Source: Mesorhizobium alhagi CCNWXJ12-2
Lineage (GTDB): Bacteria > Pseudomonadota > Alphaproteobacteria > Rhizobiales > Rhizobiaceae
Direction of reading: 5' to 3'
Assembly (NCBI RefSeq): GCF_000236565.1
Contig: NZ_AHAM01000136.1
Span: forward strand, 1 to 35,501
Length of the DNA: 35,501 bases
Part shown: positions 13,619 to 22,477 of the stretch, in pieces
Numbering within the stretch: the first letter of the stretch is position 1
How the letters are laid out: each line of letters opens with the position of its first letter
Notes under the pieces: model-generated
Told to the model about the DNA's origin: nothing
What the model saw: the letters and a program-made list of their open reading frames with translations, nothing else
Databases searched by the model: none
Position numbers and translations under genes: made by a program

Positions 13619-14827
13619 ATGGGTCTTTCCTACCGTTGGGTGATTGTCGCAGCAGGCGGCCTTCTGGGCTGCGTCGCGATAGGCGCGATGTTTTCGCTGC
13701 CCGTTTTTCTCCTGCCGATCTCGCGGGACACCGGCTGGTCCGTCACCGGCGTTTCCAGCGCGATGACCATCGGCTTCCTCGCGATGGCGCTGGGGAGCAT
13801 GGCCTGGGGCAGCCTGTCGGATCGCTGGGGCCCTCGCGCCGTGGTGCTGACCGGATCGGTCGTTCTGGCGGCGGCGCTGGCTCTGGCGAGCCGGGCGACG
13901 TCGCTCGTCGAGTTTCAACTTGTCTTCGGCCTGGCTGTCGGCGGCGCCACCGCAGCGATCTTCGCGCCGATGATGGCCTGCGTCACAGGCTGGTTCGACA
14001 CGCACCGCAGCCTTGCCGTGTCCCTCGTTTCCGCAGGCATGGGAATGGCACCAATGACCATGGCTCCCCTGGCGGCATGGCTGGTGACCCTCTACGACTG
14101 GAGAACCTCCCTTCTGATTATCGCCGCCCTCGTCGCGGCGGTGATGATACCTGTCTCACTTCTGGTGCGCCGTCCGCCGGCTCTCGAAGGCCAGAACGCG
14201 CTCGTTTCTCCGGATGGAGAGCCGCAATCCGATATGTCCGTCGGGCAGGCGATCAAATCGCCGCAGTTCATCATCCTGCTCGTGACCAACTTCTTCTGCT
14301 GCGCCACGCATTCGGGCCCGATCTTCCATACGGTGAGCTACGCCATCACCTGCGGCATCCCGATGGTTGCAGCGGTCTCGATCTACAGCGTGGAAGGTCT
14401 GGCGGGCATGGGCGGCCGCATTGCTTTCGGCCTGCTCGGCGACCGGTTCGGCGCCAAGCGCACTCTCGTTTGGGGACTGTTCCTGCAGGCGTTCGGCGTT
14501 CTGGGCTACGTCTTCGTGAGCCAACTCGGCCCATTCTACGCCGTGGCGGCGCTGGTCGGCTTTATCTACGCCGGCGTGATGCCTTTATACGCGGTCATCG
14601 CGCGCGAAAACTTTCCGCTGCGGATGATGGGCACCGTCATCGGCGGCACGGCCATGGCCGGCAGCCTGGGCATGGCGACCGGCCCGCTGACCGGGGGGCT
14701 GATCTACGACACGTTCGACAGCTATGCGTGGCTCTATATCGGCTCCTGGGGCATCGGCATCGGCGCTTTCCTGATCGCCTTGACCTTCAGACCATTCCCC
14801 AAAACTCAGCCGGCGTTCGCCGGCTGA
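13619..14827 (+). CDS. MFS transporter (OFA/monocarboxylate-like)
   Basis: A 402-residue major facilitator with about 12 hydrophobic helices in two halves and a polar central loop near residues 185-210. The inter-helix 2-3 signature WGSLSDRWGPR is at about residues 62-72. A related loop, GLLGDRFGAKR, is near residues 273-283 in the second half. The start ATG 13619 has GAGGAG upstream. The shape is most like the oxalate/formate-monocarboxylate group, but the substrate and direction cannot be read from sequence. It stands alone between the methyltransferase gene and convergent agaL2, whose stop is 48 bp away. Confidence 0.85.
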   Translation: MGLSYRWVIVAAGGLLGCVAIGAMFSLPVFLLPISRDTGWSVTGVSSAMTIGFLAMALGSMAWGSLSDRWGPRAVVLTGSVVLAAALALASRATSLVEFQLVFGLAVGGATAAIFAPMMACVTGWFDTHRSLAVSLVSAGMGMAPMTMAPLAAWLVTLYDWRTSLLIIAALVAAVMIPVSLLVRRPPALEGQNALVSPDGEPQSDMSVGQAIKSPQFIILLVTNFFCCATHSGPIFHTVSYAITCGIPMVAAVSIYSVEGLAGMGGRIAFGLLGDRFGAKRTLVWGLFLQAFGVLGYVFVSQLGPFYAVAALVGFIYAGVMPLYAVIARENFPLRMMGTVIGGTAMAGSLGMATGPLTGGLIYDTFDSYAWLYIGSWGIGIGAFLIALTFRPFPKTQPAFAG

Positions 14828-14875
14828 GCCCTGACCTGCACCGCCGCGCGATACGGAGATGCGTAGCCACACGGC

Positions 14876-16249
14876 TCACGCTGCCTGCACTTTTTTCGGG
14901 ACCCGCGCCCATTCCGGAATCCAGTCGCGGTGCGCGGCGAGCAGGTCGTCAACGAGCGACCATATCTGTTCGAGATCGAGCTCGGCGGCCGTATGCGGGT
15001 CCATCATCGCCGCGTGGTAGAGATGCTCGCGGTTTTGCGTCATCAGCGCCTGCACCGTTAGCTCTTGCACGTTGATGTTGGTGCGGATGAGCGCCGTCAG
15101 TTGCGGCGGCAGGGCGCCGATGAAGGTCGGCTGGATGCCGGAGGCATCGACCAGGCATGGCACCTCGGCCGCGCAATTCTCCGGCAGCGAGGTGATGCAA
15201 CCATTATTGCGGACGTTGCCGTAGATGACCGAGGGCTCGTCGGTCCAGACCGAATTCATGATCGAGGAGGCATATTCGTGGCTTTCCTCGACCTCGATTG
15301 TTTCGGCGCTCCGGTAGGCGGCCGCCTGCCCCTTCCAGCGCTCGATCTGCTCGACGCAGCGCTTGGGATATTCGTCGAGCGGAATGCCGAATTTCTCGAT
15401 CAGGTCGGGCCTGCCGTCCTTGATGAAGTAGGGCGTGTATTCGGCGAAATGCTCCGAGCTTTCCGTGACGAAATAGCCGAGCCGGGTCAGCATTTCGTAG
15501 CGCACCTTGTTGGGACAGCGCGGATTCCAGTGGCTCGGTTTCGGGAAACGTCCCTCGCGGTAGCCGCGCACCAGATCCGGATAGAGGTCGCGATAGCTGC
15601 CATCGGCCTGCCGTTGCTCGAATTTCAGGTAGAACGCCATGTGGTTGATGCCGGCGGCGCGGTAGCGGATTTCCTTGAGCGGGATTTCGAGGTCGCGGGC
15701 GAGTTCGAAAGCCGTTCCCTGCACCGAATGGCAGAGGCCGACCTGCTTGATGAGCGGATACTTTTCCGCGATCGCCCAGGTGTTGATCGCCATCGGGTTG
15801 ACGTATTGCAGGAGGATGGCGTCGGGGCAGATGGCCGTCATGTCCTCGCAAATTTTCCAGAGATGCGGCACCGTGCGCAAACCCCGCATGATGCCGCCGA
15901 CGCCGAGCGTATCGGCGATCGTCTGGCGCAGGCCGTATTTCTTCGGCACCTCGAAATCGGTAACCGTGCAGGGCTCGTAGCCGCCGATCTGGAAGGCGAC
16001 GACGACGAAATCCGCGCCTGCCAGGGCCTTGCGCTGGCTGGTATGCGTCTCGATCTTCGCCGTCGCGCCCAGCGTCTTCACCAGCTTTCCGGCGACGATC
16101 TCGCTCTCTTCGAGGCGCTGCGGATTGAGATCCATCAGAGCGATCGTCGCGCCGGAAAGGGACGGCCGCTGCAGCACGTCGCCGATGATGTTCTTCATGA
16201 AGACGGTGGAACCGGCCCCGATGAACGTGATCTTGGGTTGTCTCGTCAT
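14876..16249 (-). CDS. agaL2: Alpha-galactosidase, glycoside hydrolase family 4 (MelA/AgaL2)
   Basis: A 457-residue GH4 enzyme, strikingly like E. coli MelA along its whole length. It shows the NAD+ motif ITFIGAGSTVFMKN, GGYEPCTVTDFEVPKKYGL, QYVNPMAINTWA, the Mn2+-ligating CHSVQG with Cys173, then GINHMAFY and HAEYTPYF-like ESSEHFAEYTPYF. GH4 enzymes hydrolyse alpha-galactosides by an NAD+/Mn2+ redox-elimination mechanism in the cytoplasm. The ribosome site AGAGG precedes ATG 16249, which lies 23 bp after agpD. It is the last gene of the operon whose order agaL1-agpABCD-agaL2 matches the S. meliloti alpha-galactoside locus; melA would be an equally fair name. Substrates are probably melibiose and raffinose-type sugars. 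Confidence 0.93.
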   Translation of the reverse strand: MTRQPKITFIGAGSTVFMKNIIGDVLQRPSLSGATIALMDLNPQRLEESEIVAGKLVKTLGATAKIETHTSQRKALAGADFVVVAFQIGGYEPCTVTDFEVPKKYGLRQTIADTLGVGGIMRGLRTVPHLWKICEDMTAICPDAILLQYVNPMAINTWAIAEKYPLIKQVGLCHSVQGTAFELARDLEIPLKEIRYRAAGINHMAFYLKFEQRQADGSYRDLYPDLVRGYREGRFPKPSHWNPRCPNKVRYEMLTRLGYFVTESSEHFAEYTPYFIKDGRPDLIEKFGIPLDEYPKRCVEQIERWKGQAAAYRSAETIEVEESHEYASSIMNSVWTDEPSVIYGNVRNNGCITSLPENCAAEVPCLVDASGIQPTFIGALPPQLTALIRTNINVQELTVQALMTQNREHLYHAAMMDPHTAAELDLEQIWSLVDDLLAAHRDWIPEWARVPKKVQAA

Positions 16250-16272
16250 GAATTGCGCCTCTTGTCTGCGAT

Positions 16273-17943
16273 TTATGCGGCTACGTCGAACGCAGCCTTG
16301 ACGAGCCGTTCGGTGTAGGCGGTCCTGGGATGGGAAAGCACCTCGTCGACCGGCCCCTCCTCGACAATCTTGCCGTGCTGCATCACCGCCACCCGATGGC
16401 AGAGCGCACGCACGACTTTCAGATCGTGGGAGATGAAAAGGTAGCTCAGGCCGCGCTCGTCCTGCAGCTTGCGCAAGAGGTCGATGATCTGGGCCTGAAC
16501 GGAGAGATCGAGCGCCGAGGTCGGCTCGTCGAGCAGGATGAATTCCGGCTCGAGCGCGATGGCCCGTGCAATGGCGATGCGCTGGCGCTGGCCGCCTGAA
16601 AACTCGTGCGGGAAGCGCGAGAGGATATTGTGCGGAAGCCCGGCGCTCACTAACGCCTGCTGCACGCGCTCCAGCCGATCGCTCTTGTTGTCGCCGAGCC
16701 TGTTGACGATCAGCCCTTCCTCGATGATCTGGCCGACCGACATGCGCGGATTGAGTGAGGAAAACGGATCCTGGAAGACAACCTGCATGCGTGATCTGAG
16801 CGGCCGCATCTGGTCACGTGTCCTGGCGTGGATCGGTTCACCGTCGAAGAAGATTTCGCCGCCGTCGGCTGTCAGGAGTTTCACCAGCGCCTGCCCGAAC
16901 GTTGTCTTGCCGGACCCGGATTCGCCGACCAGCCCCAACGTTTCGTGCCGGTGAAGCTTAAGGCTGAGGCTGTCTACGGCGACCAGTTCCTTGAGCCGCG
17001 GTTTGAAAAAGCCGCCATGCTTCAGCATGAACGACACCCGCACGTTGCTGCCCTCCAGAATGACGGCGGAGTCCACCGGCGGCGGATTGGCCATGCCCTT
17101 GGGTTCGGACGCCAAAAGATGGCGCGTATAGGGATGCTGCGGGTTTTTGAAGAGCTCTTCGGTGGTGTTGTGCTCCTTCACCTCGCCCTGGCTCATGACA
17201 TAGACGTAGTCGGAAAACTGGCGAACGACGGTCAGATCATGGGTGATCAGGATCACCGCCATGCCGAGCCTCTGCTGCAGGTCGCGAATGAGATTGAGGA
17301 TTTGCGCCTGCACCGTGACGTCGAGCGCCGTCGTTGGTTCGTCGGCGATGAGCACGTCCGGATTGTTGGCGAGCGCCATGGCGATCATGACGCGCTGGCG
17401 CTGACCGCCGGAAAGCTGGTGCGGATACTGGTTGAAGCGGCTTTCGGGATCCGGAATCTGCACCTGCCGCAACAGCTCCAGCGTACGCTCGCCGGCTTGC
17501 TTGCGGCTCATCTTCTGATGGACGCGGATCGCCTCGATGATCTGCGCGCCGACCGTGTAGACCGGATTGAGCGAGCTCATCGGCTCCTGGAAAATCATCG
17601 AAATGCGGTCGCCGCGCAGCGCCCGGCGCTGCCGGTCGGAGAATTTCAGCACGTTTTTGCCGTCATATTCGATCCGCGAATGCCCGGCGACCGTCGCCCG
17701 CTTGGTGAGCAGGCCCATGACCGTACGCGCCGTCACCGACTTGCCGGAACCGGATTCTCCGACCACGGCGATGGTCTCGCCGCGGTAAAGCTGAAACGAC
17801 ACGTCCTTGACCGCGTCGACCGTTCCGCCTTCCACCTTGAAGGTCACCGCGACGTTGCGGGCGTCGATGATCGGGCTGCCGGTCCTCGCCGCATGGTCGC
17901 AGCGTTCGGCGGGCGCCATCGAAATTTTTTCCGTCAGAGCCAT
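16273..17943 (-). CDS. agpD: Double ATP-binding subunit of alpha-galactoside ABC transporter (AgpD)
   Basis: A 556-residue protein with two complete ABC domains in tandem (about residues 25-275 and 300-550). Each has its own Walker A ([20 protein letters not shown]), signature ([18 protein letters not shown]), Walker B ([23 protein letters not shown]) and H-loop (ILITHDL; LFISHDL). This fused DppD-DppF/GsiA arrangement belongs to the peptide/opine (PepT) transporter family, which in rhizobia also carries alpha-galactosides. ATG 17943 with GAGGAG upstream is preferred; an in-frame extension to 18009 overlaps the permease gene. It follows agpC by 13 bp. Confidence 0.92.
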   Translation of the reverse strand: MALTEKISMAPAERCDHAARTGSPIIDARNVAVTFKVEGGTVDAVKDVSFQLYRGETIAVVGESGSGKSVTARTVMGLLTKRATVAGHSRIEYDGKNVLKFSDRQRRALRGDRISMIFQEPMSSLNPVYTVGAQIIEAIRVHQKMSRKQAGERTLELLRQVQIPDPESRFNQYPHQLSGGQRQRVMIAMALANNPDVLIADEPTTALDVTVQAQILNLIRDLQQRLGMAVILITHDLTVVRQFSDYVYVMSQGEVKEHNTTEELFKNPQHPYTRHLLASEPKGMANPPPVDSAVILEGSNVRVSFMLKHGGFFKPRLKELVAVDSLSLKLHRHETLGLVGESGSGKTTFGQALVKLLTADGGEIFFDGEPIHARTRDQMRPLRSRMQVVFQDPFSSLNPRMSVGQIIEEGLIVNRLGDNKSDRLERVQQALVSAGLPHNILSRFPHEFSGGQRQRIAIARAIALEPEFILLDEPTSALDLSVQAQIIDLLRKLQDERGLSYLFISHDLKVVRALCHRVAVMQHGKIVEEGPVDEVLSHPRTAYTERLVKAAFDVAA

Positions 17944-17956
17944 GATCTCGGACTCC

Positions 17957-19084
17957 TCAATAAGGATCGACGGCATCGCGAAGACCATCGCCCAGCGCAT
18001 TGAACGCAAAGACGGTGACCAGCACGAAACCCACGGGGGCGAGGATCCAGGGATAGGACCCGATGACGGAATAGGTCGCTGTATCCTGCAGCATCAGCCC
18101 CCAGGAGATCAGCGGCGGCTTCACCGCAAAACCGAGGAAGCCGAGGAAGGATTCAAGCAGCACGACATTGGGGATCGCCAGCGTCACCGCGACGATGACG
18201 TGGCTCATGACGTTCGGGAAAATGTGCTGGAAGATGATGCGGCGGTCGGTTGCGCCGATCGCCATCGCCGCTCGCACATAGTCGATCCGCGCCAGCGCCA
18301 GCGTCTTGCCGCGGACCTCGCGGGACATCTGCGCCCAGCCGAGCGCCGACATTACGAAGATGACGAAGGCCAGGAAGACGTTGGTCGGCGCCGTCACCGG
18401 GATCAGCGAGGTGAGCGCCAGATAAAGCGGCAGTTGCGGAAAGGCGAGCACCAGTTCGACGAAGCGCTGCACCCATGCATCGAGCCTTCCGCCGAAATAT
18501 CCGGACACCATGCCGACCGTCGTGCCGACGACCGTGATGATGAAGACGACGGTGAGCGCGATCATCAGCGAAATGCGCGAGCCGTAGATGATGCGAGACA
18601 GCACATCGCGACCGAATTTGTCGGTGCCGAGGAAATTGACCGGTGTTCCGTTGGTGTCGCCGAAGAAATGCCGCTGCGCCGGGATCAGGCCGAAAAGCCT
18701 GTACTCGAATCCTTTGACGAAAAAGCCCAACGTCTGCGGGTTTTCATAGTCGGGACCGACGATCGGCTGGAACGTGATGGGGTCCAACTCATCCGTTTCG
18801 CGGATCGGATACGTCCGCGGCGGAAAGACGAAATTCCCGTCCCGATCCGTCATGCTGATGGTCTGTGGCGGCGCGAAACCGACGCCGGTCAGCTTCGGAT
18901 CGACGGGTGCGAAGAACTCCGCGAATATCGTCATGATCACTAGGAGGCAGACGAGGATCAGGCCGGCCATGCCGGTCCAGGATCGCTTGAGGCGGCGCCA
19001 GACAAGCGCGGTATAGGTTTCGTTGCCATCGCCTTTGGCCGGCGGCACGGAGGCGGAGACTACGGGTTGGACGTCGGCTTTCAT
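17957..19084 (-). CDS. agpC: ABC transporter permease (DppC/OppC type), AgpC
   Basis: A 375-residue inner-membrane permease. After a polar N-terminus it has helix 1 (MAGLILVCLLVIMTIFAEF) and then a large periplasmic loop of about 120 residues with YPIRETDELDPITFQP and GTDKFGRDVLSRIIYGSR. The remaining helices follow, with the EAA motif region VRAAMAIGATDRRIIFQHIFPN that contacts the ATPase. This is the OppC/DppC topology. The ATG at 19084 overlaps the agpB stop by 4 bp (ATGA), which fixes the start; the much longer open frame upstream is an artefact of agpB. It pairs with AgpB to form the channel. Confidence 0.92.
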   Translation of the reverse strand: MKADVQPVVSASVPPAKGDGNETYTALVWRRLKRSWTGMAGLILVCLLVIMTIFAEFFAPVDPKLTGVGFAPPQTISMTDRDGNFVFPPRTYPIRETDELDPITFQPIVGPDYENPQTLGFFVKGFEYRLFGLIPAQRHFFGDTNGTPVNFLGTDKFGRDVLSRIIYGSRISLMIALTVVFIITVVGTTVGMVSGYFGGRLDAWVQRFVELVLAFPQLPLYLALTSLIPVTAPTNVFLAFVIFVMSALGWAQMSREVRGKTLALARIDYVRAAMAIGATDRRIIFQHIFPNVMSHVIVAVTLAIPNVVLLESFLGFLGFAVKPPLISWGLMLQDTATYSVIGSYPWILAPVGFVLVTVFAFNALGDGLRDAVDPY

Positions 19085-20094
19085 GCGTCGGCCCCTCCCC
19101 CAAGGCGGATTCGCGGGTCGAGCGCTACGAGCAGCATGTCGGCGATGATGTTGCCGACGATCAAGGTCACCGACAGAACCAGCATGAAGGTCGCCGTGAC
19201 ATAGACGTCGCCGACCCACATCGAGCCGACGATGGCCGGGCCGACCGTCGGCAGGGCGAAGATGATCGCGGTCTCGATCTCGCCGGTCAGCATGTAGGGC
19301 ATCACGACGCCCTGGTACATGACGAGCGGATGCAGCGCGTTCGGCACGGCGTGGCGCATGACCACGGTGCGCTCGCTCAAGCCCTTGGCCCGCGCCGTTT
19401 CGACATATTGGGCGTTCAGCGTATCGAGAAGATTGCCCCGCATGACACGCATGTTGTAGGCAAGCCCGCCAAACGTGGCGATCGCGATCACCGGCCAGAC
19501 ATGCTTGACCAGATCGACGAACTTGCCCCACGACCAGGGCGCCCCGCCATAACGCGCGGAATGGAAGCTGTTGATTTCCGTGACGTTGAAGTGGAACACC
19601 AGGACATAGACGATGATCAGCGCCATCAGGAAGCGCGGCACCGTCATTCCGAGAAACGAGATCCCCGACAGCAGGCTGTCCACCCAGGAATATTGCCGGG
19701 TCGCCGCCAGAACGCCGAAGGTGATGCCGATCACCGATGCCAGGATATGGCAGACAAGCGCCAGCGCCAGTGTACGGGGCAATCGCTCGCCGACCACATC
19801 GGCGACCGGCTTGTTGTAGAACAGGCTGTGGCCAAAATCGCCGCGGGTGACGATGCCGGTGATCCAATTGACGTACTGGACGGGCAAGGGCTTATCGAGC
19901 CCGTGGGCGACCTTGTAGGCCTGCGCCTGGGCGTCGGCCTCCTCGAAGGACGCGCCGCCCTGGTTGATCAGTTGCGAGCGGATGTAGTCGCTGTAGTCGC
20001 CCGGCGGTGCCTGGATGATCGCGAATGTCACGACGCTCAGGACGAAGAGGACCGGAACCGCCGACGCGATACGCACAAGCAGAAATCTGAACAT
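19081..20094 (-). CDS. agpB: ABC transporter permease (DppB/OppB type), AgpB
   Basis: A 337-residue permease with the classical OppB N-terminus MFRFLLVRIASAVPVLFVLSVV. A periplasmic segment is followed by YVNWITGIVTRGDFGHSLFYNKPV, several helices, and the EAA loop YVETARAKGLSERTVVMRHAVPNAL that docks on AgpD. It is the first of the two channel subunits for alpha-galactosides. It starts 123 bp downstream of agpA, after an intercistronic hairpin, and overlaps agpC by 4 bp. Confidence 0.92.
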   Translation of the reverse strand: MFRFLLVRIASAVPVLFVLSVVTFAIIQAPPGDYSDYIRSQLINQGGASFEEADAQAQAYKVAHGLDKPLPVQYVNWITGIVTRGDFGHSLFYNKPVADVVGERLPRTLALALVCHILASVIGITFGVLAATRQYSWVDSLLSGISFLGMTVPRFLMALIIVYVLVFHFNVTEINSFHSARYGGAPWSWGKFVDLVKHVWPVIAIATFGGLAYNMRVMRGNLLDTLNAQYVETARAKGLSERTVVMRHAVPNALHPLVMYQGVVMPYMLTGEIETAIIFALPTVGPAIVGSMWVGDVYVTATFMLVLSVTLIVGNIIADMLLVALDPRIRLGGGADA

Positions 20095-20176
20095 GATCGT
20101 GTTTGCTTCTCTTGTGGCTCGTGGCGATGCCCTCCCTCACGAGGCGCGGTATCTCCACGATTCAAGTTCGGAGCCT

Positions 20177-20204
20177 CCCCTCCTGCGGATGCCCGCCGGA
20201 GGGG
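20177..20204. promoter_or_regulatory. Intercistronic hairpin between agpA and agpB
   Basis: CCCCTCC (20177-20183) pairs exactly with GGAGGGG (20198-20204) across a 14-nt loop that can itself pair partly (CGG/CCG). On the transcript it lies just downstream of the agpA stop. Stable hairpins after binding-protein genes commonly protect the upstream mRNA and reduce permease expression, as between malE and malF. There is no U-run, so full termination is not expected. Confidence 0.5.
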
Positions 20205-20217
20205 AAATCGACTGCGG

Positions 20218-22305
20218 TCAGTTCATCGGGCCGCTTTCGCCAGGCTTGCCGGGAAGCTGTTCGGGGAACAGTTCATAGTCGCCCTGCTTGTCGGCGGCGA
20301 CGAACACCCGTTCGCGGATGATCGTGTCCTCGGCCCAGTTGAACATGAAGATCGGCGTTCCCTCCGGAATGTTGGAGAAGCGCTTGTTGATGATGAGCGC
20401 GCCCGGGTATTCGGTCAGGCCGATCGTATCGAGGTTGGTCGTCGAGACCTTCTGAAACTGCTTCATCAGTTCGGCCCGCTCGTCATTGTCGTTGCTGGCG
20501 ATGAACTTGTTGACGATATCCACCATCTCCTGCTCGAAAGGCATCAGATCGACCGTGCCGTCCGTTCCCGCCCGGTGGTGCCAACTCGTGCGCGGGCCGG
20601 TCGGCGCAAGCTGGGTCGTATTCTGCACCACCGATGTCAGTTCCTGGTCGTTGCGGCGGACAAGCCAGTCGAAGCGGCCGGCATATTGCGTGTTGTCGCG
20701 CTTTACACCGTCGACGGCGTTGATCGTCACCTTCAGGCCTAGCTGTTCCATCTGGCCGACCAGACCCTCCGCGAGATTGCGGTCGGTGCTGTAGTCGGAA
20801 TTGACGAGGAGCACGATCTGCACGTCGGAGCCGCCTGCTGTTCCGGCAGGGAAGTTGACGACGCCATTGCCGTCCGTGTCCTTCAGCCCGACCTTCTCGA
20901 GCAGCGCCTTGGCGCCTTCAAGATCGAACGGATAGTAGATCGTCGAGGCGCGGTCGTAGAAGGCCGTTCCCGAGGAAATGCCGCCGGGATAGATCGCGGT
21001 GAAGGGCCCCTTGACGAGGGATTCGCCGAGTTTCTTGCGATCGATGGCCATCGTCACGGCTTTGCGGAAATCGCCGTTACGATTGAGTTCGCGCACGGCC
21101 TTTGCCCGCTCGTCCGGCTCGCCCCAGCCATTGGCGGAGAAGTTCATGCGCAGATTATAGCCGATCAGGCGGGCGCCGAAGGCCAGCCGCGCGGGAGCCG
21201 TTTCCTGTGCGGCGCGCTTCAGCGATTCCACGAAGTTTTCAGGCTGTTCCAGGTTCGAGATATCGCCTGAACCGGCGATCGCCTGCACGTCGCGGTCGGC
21301 CCAGGTCGACAGCTTGTAGTGAATTTCATTGAGATACGGCAGTTGGTTGCCGGCCTCGTCGACCTTCCAGTAATACGGGTTGCGCCGCAGCACGATGATG
21401 TCGTCTGAGCGGTATTCGACCGGCACCCAGGCGCCCATCACTGGCGTATTCAGGTATTCCGGCGGGAAGCCGTTCTTGTATTGATTGTAGGTCATGTCCT
21501 TGTTGTATTTCGGATGCTTGGTCTTCAGGACATGGGACGGTCCCGGACAGAAAGTACCGTAGGCCATCGTATAGAGATGCTGGCGCGGAAACGCATCCTT
21601 GAAGGTCCATTCGACCGTGTACTTGTCGATCGCCTTCAGGGTCGTGCCTTCACCAAACGTTTCCGGCGTCGCGCCGTTCAACGGCGAGACGTTCGGGTCG
21701 ACGACATTGTCGTCCCAGTAGAACATCACGTCATCGGCATCGAACGGGTCTCCGTCCGACCACTTTGCGCCTTCGACCAACTTCATCGTCAGCGTGTGGC
21801 CGTCTTCCGACCACTCCCAGCTCTTGGCAAGATTGGGCAGCGGCTCGACATCCTTGGCATCGACCTGGAACAGCGGCGCGGTGCGCGTCAGGCATTCGAA
21901 CATTGCGATGTCGATGCCGCCCCAGCCTTGCGTCTGCCCGGCGCTGTAGTTCCAGCCTTCCGGCCGGCCGCCGACGACGTGGCGCATCGTGTCGCCATAG
22001 ACGCCGATACCATCCGGCATGTTGCCGGTCTTGAAGACCATCGGTTCCTTCGGCAGCCGTTCGGCGACCGGCGGCAACTTTCCGGTCTTTACGAACTTTT
22101 CGGTGACCCATTCCGGCTCGCGATATTCCGGCAACGTCTTGAACTCGAGGATCGAGTCGCGCGGCACGTAAGTGATCTTGCCTTGCGCCGGAAACGGCGG
22201 TTGTTCGGGCACGATGGTCGGCTCGGAGGCCGAGGCATGGATGGTGAACGCCGAGATGCCAAGCAGAAGCGCGGCAGCGGTTTTCATTCGGCAAGAAATG
22301 TTCAT
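20218..22305 (-). CDS. agpA: Periplasmic alpha-galactoside-binding protein (SBP_bac_5 family), AgpA
   Basis: A 695-residue binding protein of the peptide/opine/nickel class, longer than the ~530 residues usual for DppA/OppA, as expected of AgpA-type proteins. The signal peptide is about 27 residues (MNISCRMKTAAALLLGISAF then THASASEP). The body contains the family stretch LPNLAKSWEWSEDGHTLTMK and WSDGDPFDADDVMFYWDD. ATG 22305 is chosen for the signal peptide and the AGGA upstream; an in-frame extension to 22440 has neither. In S. meliloti AgpA is needed for melibiose and raffinose use. It lies between agaL1 and agpB; the 172 bp to agaL1 hold two small hairpins (22376-22391 and 22440-22453). 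Confidence 0.9.
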   Translation of the reverse strand: MNISCRMKTAAALLLGISAFTIHASASEPTIVPEQPPFPAQGKITYVPRDSILEFKTLPEYREPEWVTEKFVKTGKLPPVAERLPKEPMVFKTGNMPDGIGVYGDTMRHVVGGRPEGWNYSAGQTQGWGGIDIAMFECLTRTAPLFQVDAKDVEPLPNLAKSWEWSEDGHTLTMKLVEGAKWSDGDPFDADDVMFYWDDNVVDPNVSPLNGATPETFGEGTTLKAIDKYTVEWTFKDAFPRQHLYTMAYGTFCPGPSHVLKTKHPKYNKDMTYNQYKNGFPPEYLNTPVMGAWVPVEYRSDDIIVLRRNPYYWKVDEAGNQLPYLNEIHYKLSTWADRDVQAIAGSGDISNLEQPENFVESLKRAAQETAPARLAFGARLIGYNLRMNFSANGWGEPDERAKAVRELNRNGDFRKAVTMAIDRKKLGESLVKGPFTAIYPGGISSGTAFYDRASTIYYPFDLEGAKALLEKVGLKDTDGNGVVNFPAGTAGGSDVQIVLLVNSDYSTDRNLAEGLVGQMEQLGLKVTINAVDGVKRDNTQYAGRFDWLVRRNDQELTSVVQNTTQLAPTGPRTSWHHRAGTDGTVDLMPFEQEMVDIVNKFIASNDNDERAELMKQFQKVSTTNLDTIGLTEYPGALIINKRFSNIPEGTPIFMFNWAEDTIIRERVFVAADKQGDYELFPEQLPGKPGESGPMN

Positions 22306-22477
22306 TGTCCTGGTTTCTCCCTTATGCTTCAGGCCTGCCGCGATGGCATGGCTCTCCTCCAACAAGCATCGAACGAAGCGGTATTCCGCTTTCCTGGATG
22401 TGCTGCCCGGGCGCGTTCGCCGAGGTGCGACACGGCCCATCCGGTTTTCCGGAACATTGGCTTGTCGCAGCCAGGAC
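22306..22477. other. agaL1-agpA intergenic spacer with two small hairpins
   Basis: The spacer holds AAGCGG-TATT-CCGCTT (22376-22391) and TCCGG-TTTT-CCGGA (22440-22453). They are candidates for mRNA processing or mild attenuation before the highly expressed binding-protein gene. No convincing promoter is seen. Confidence 0.35.

Noticed and set aside
13636-15075. Plus-strand open frame of about 479 codons overlapping the MFS gene
   Set aside because: It is the MFS gene read one frame out; the hydrophobic helices appear only in the 13619 frame.
17957-19867. Apparent 636-residue protein containing agpC
   Set aside because: Its N-terminal third is agpB read in another frame; the ATGA overlap and a proper permease N-terminus place the start at 19084.
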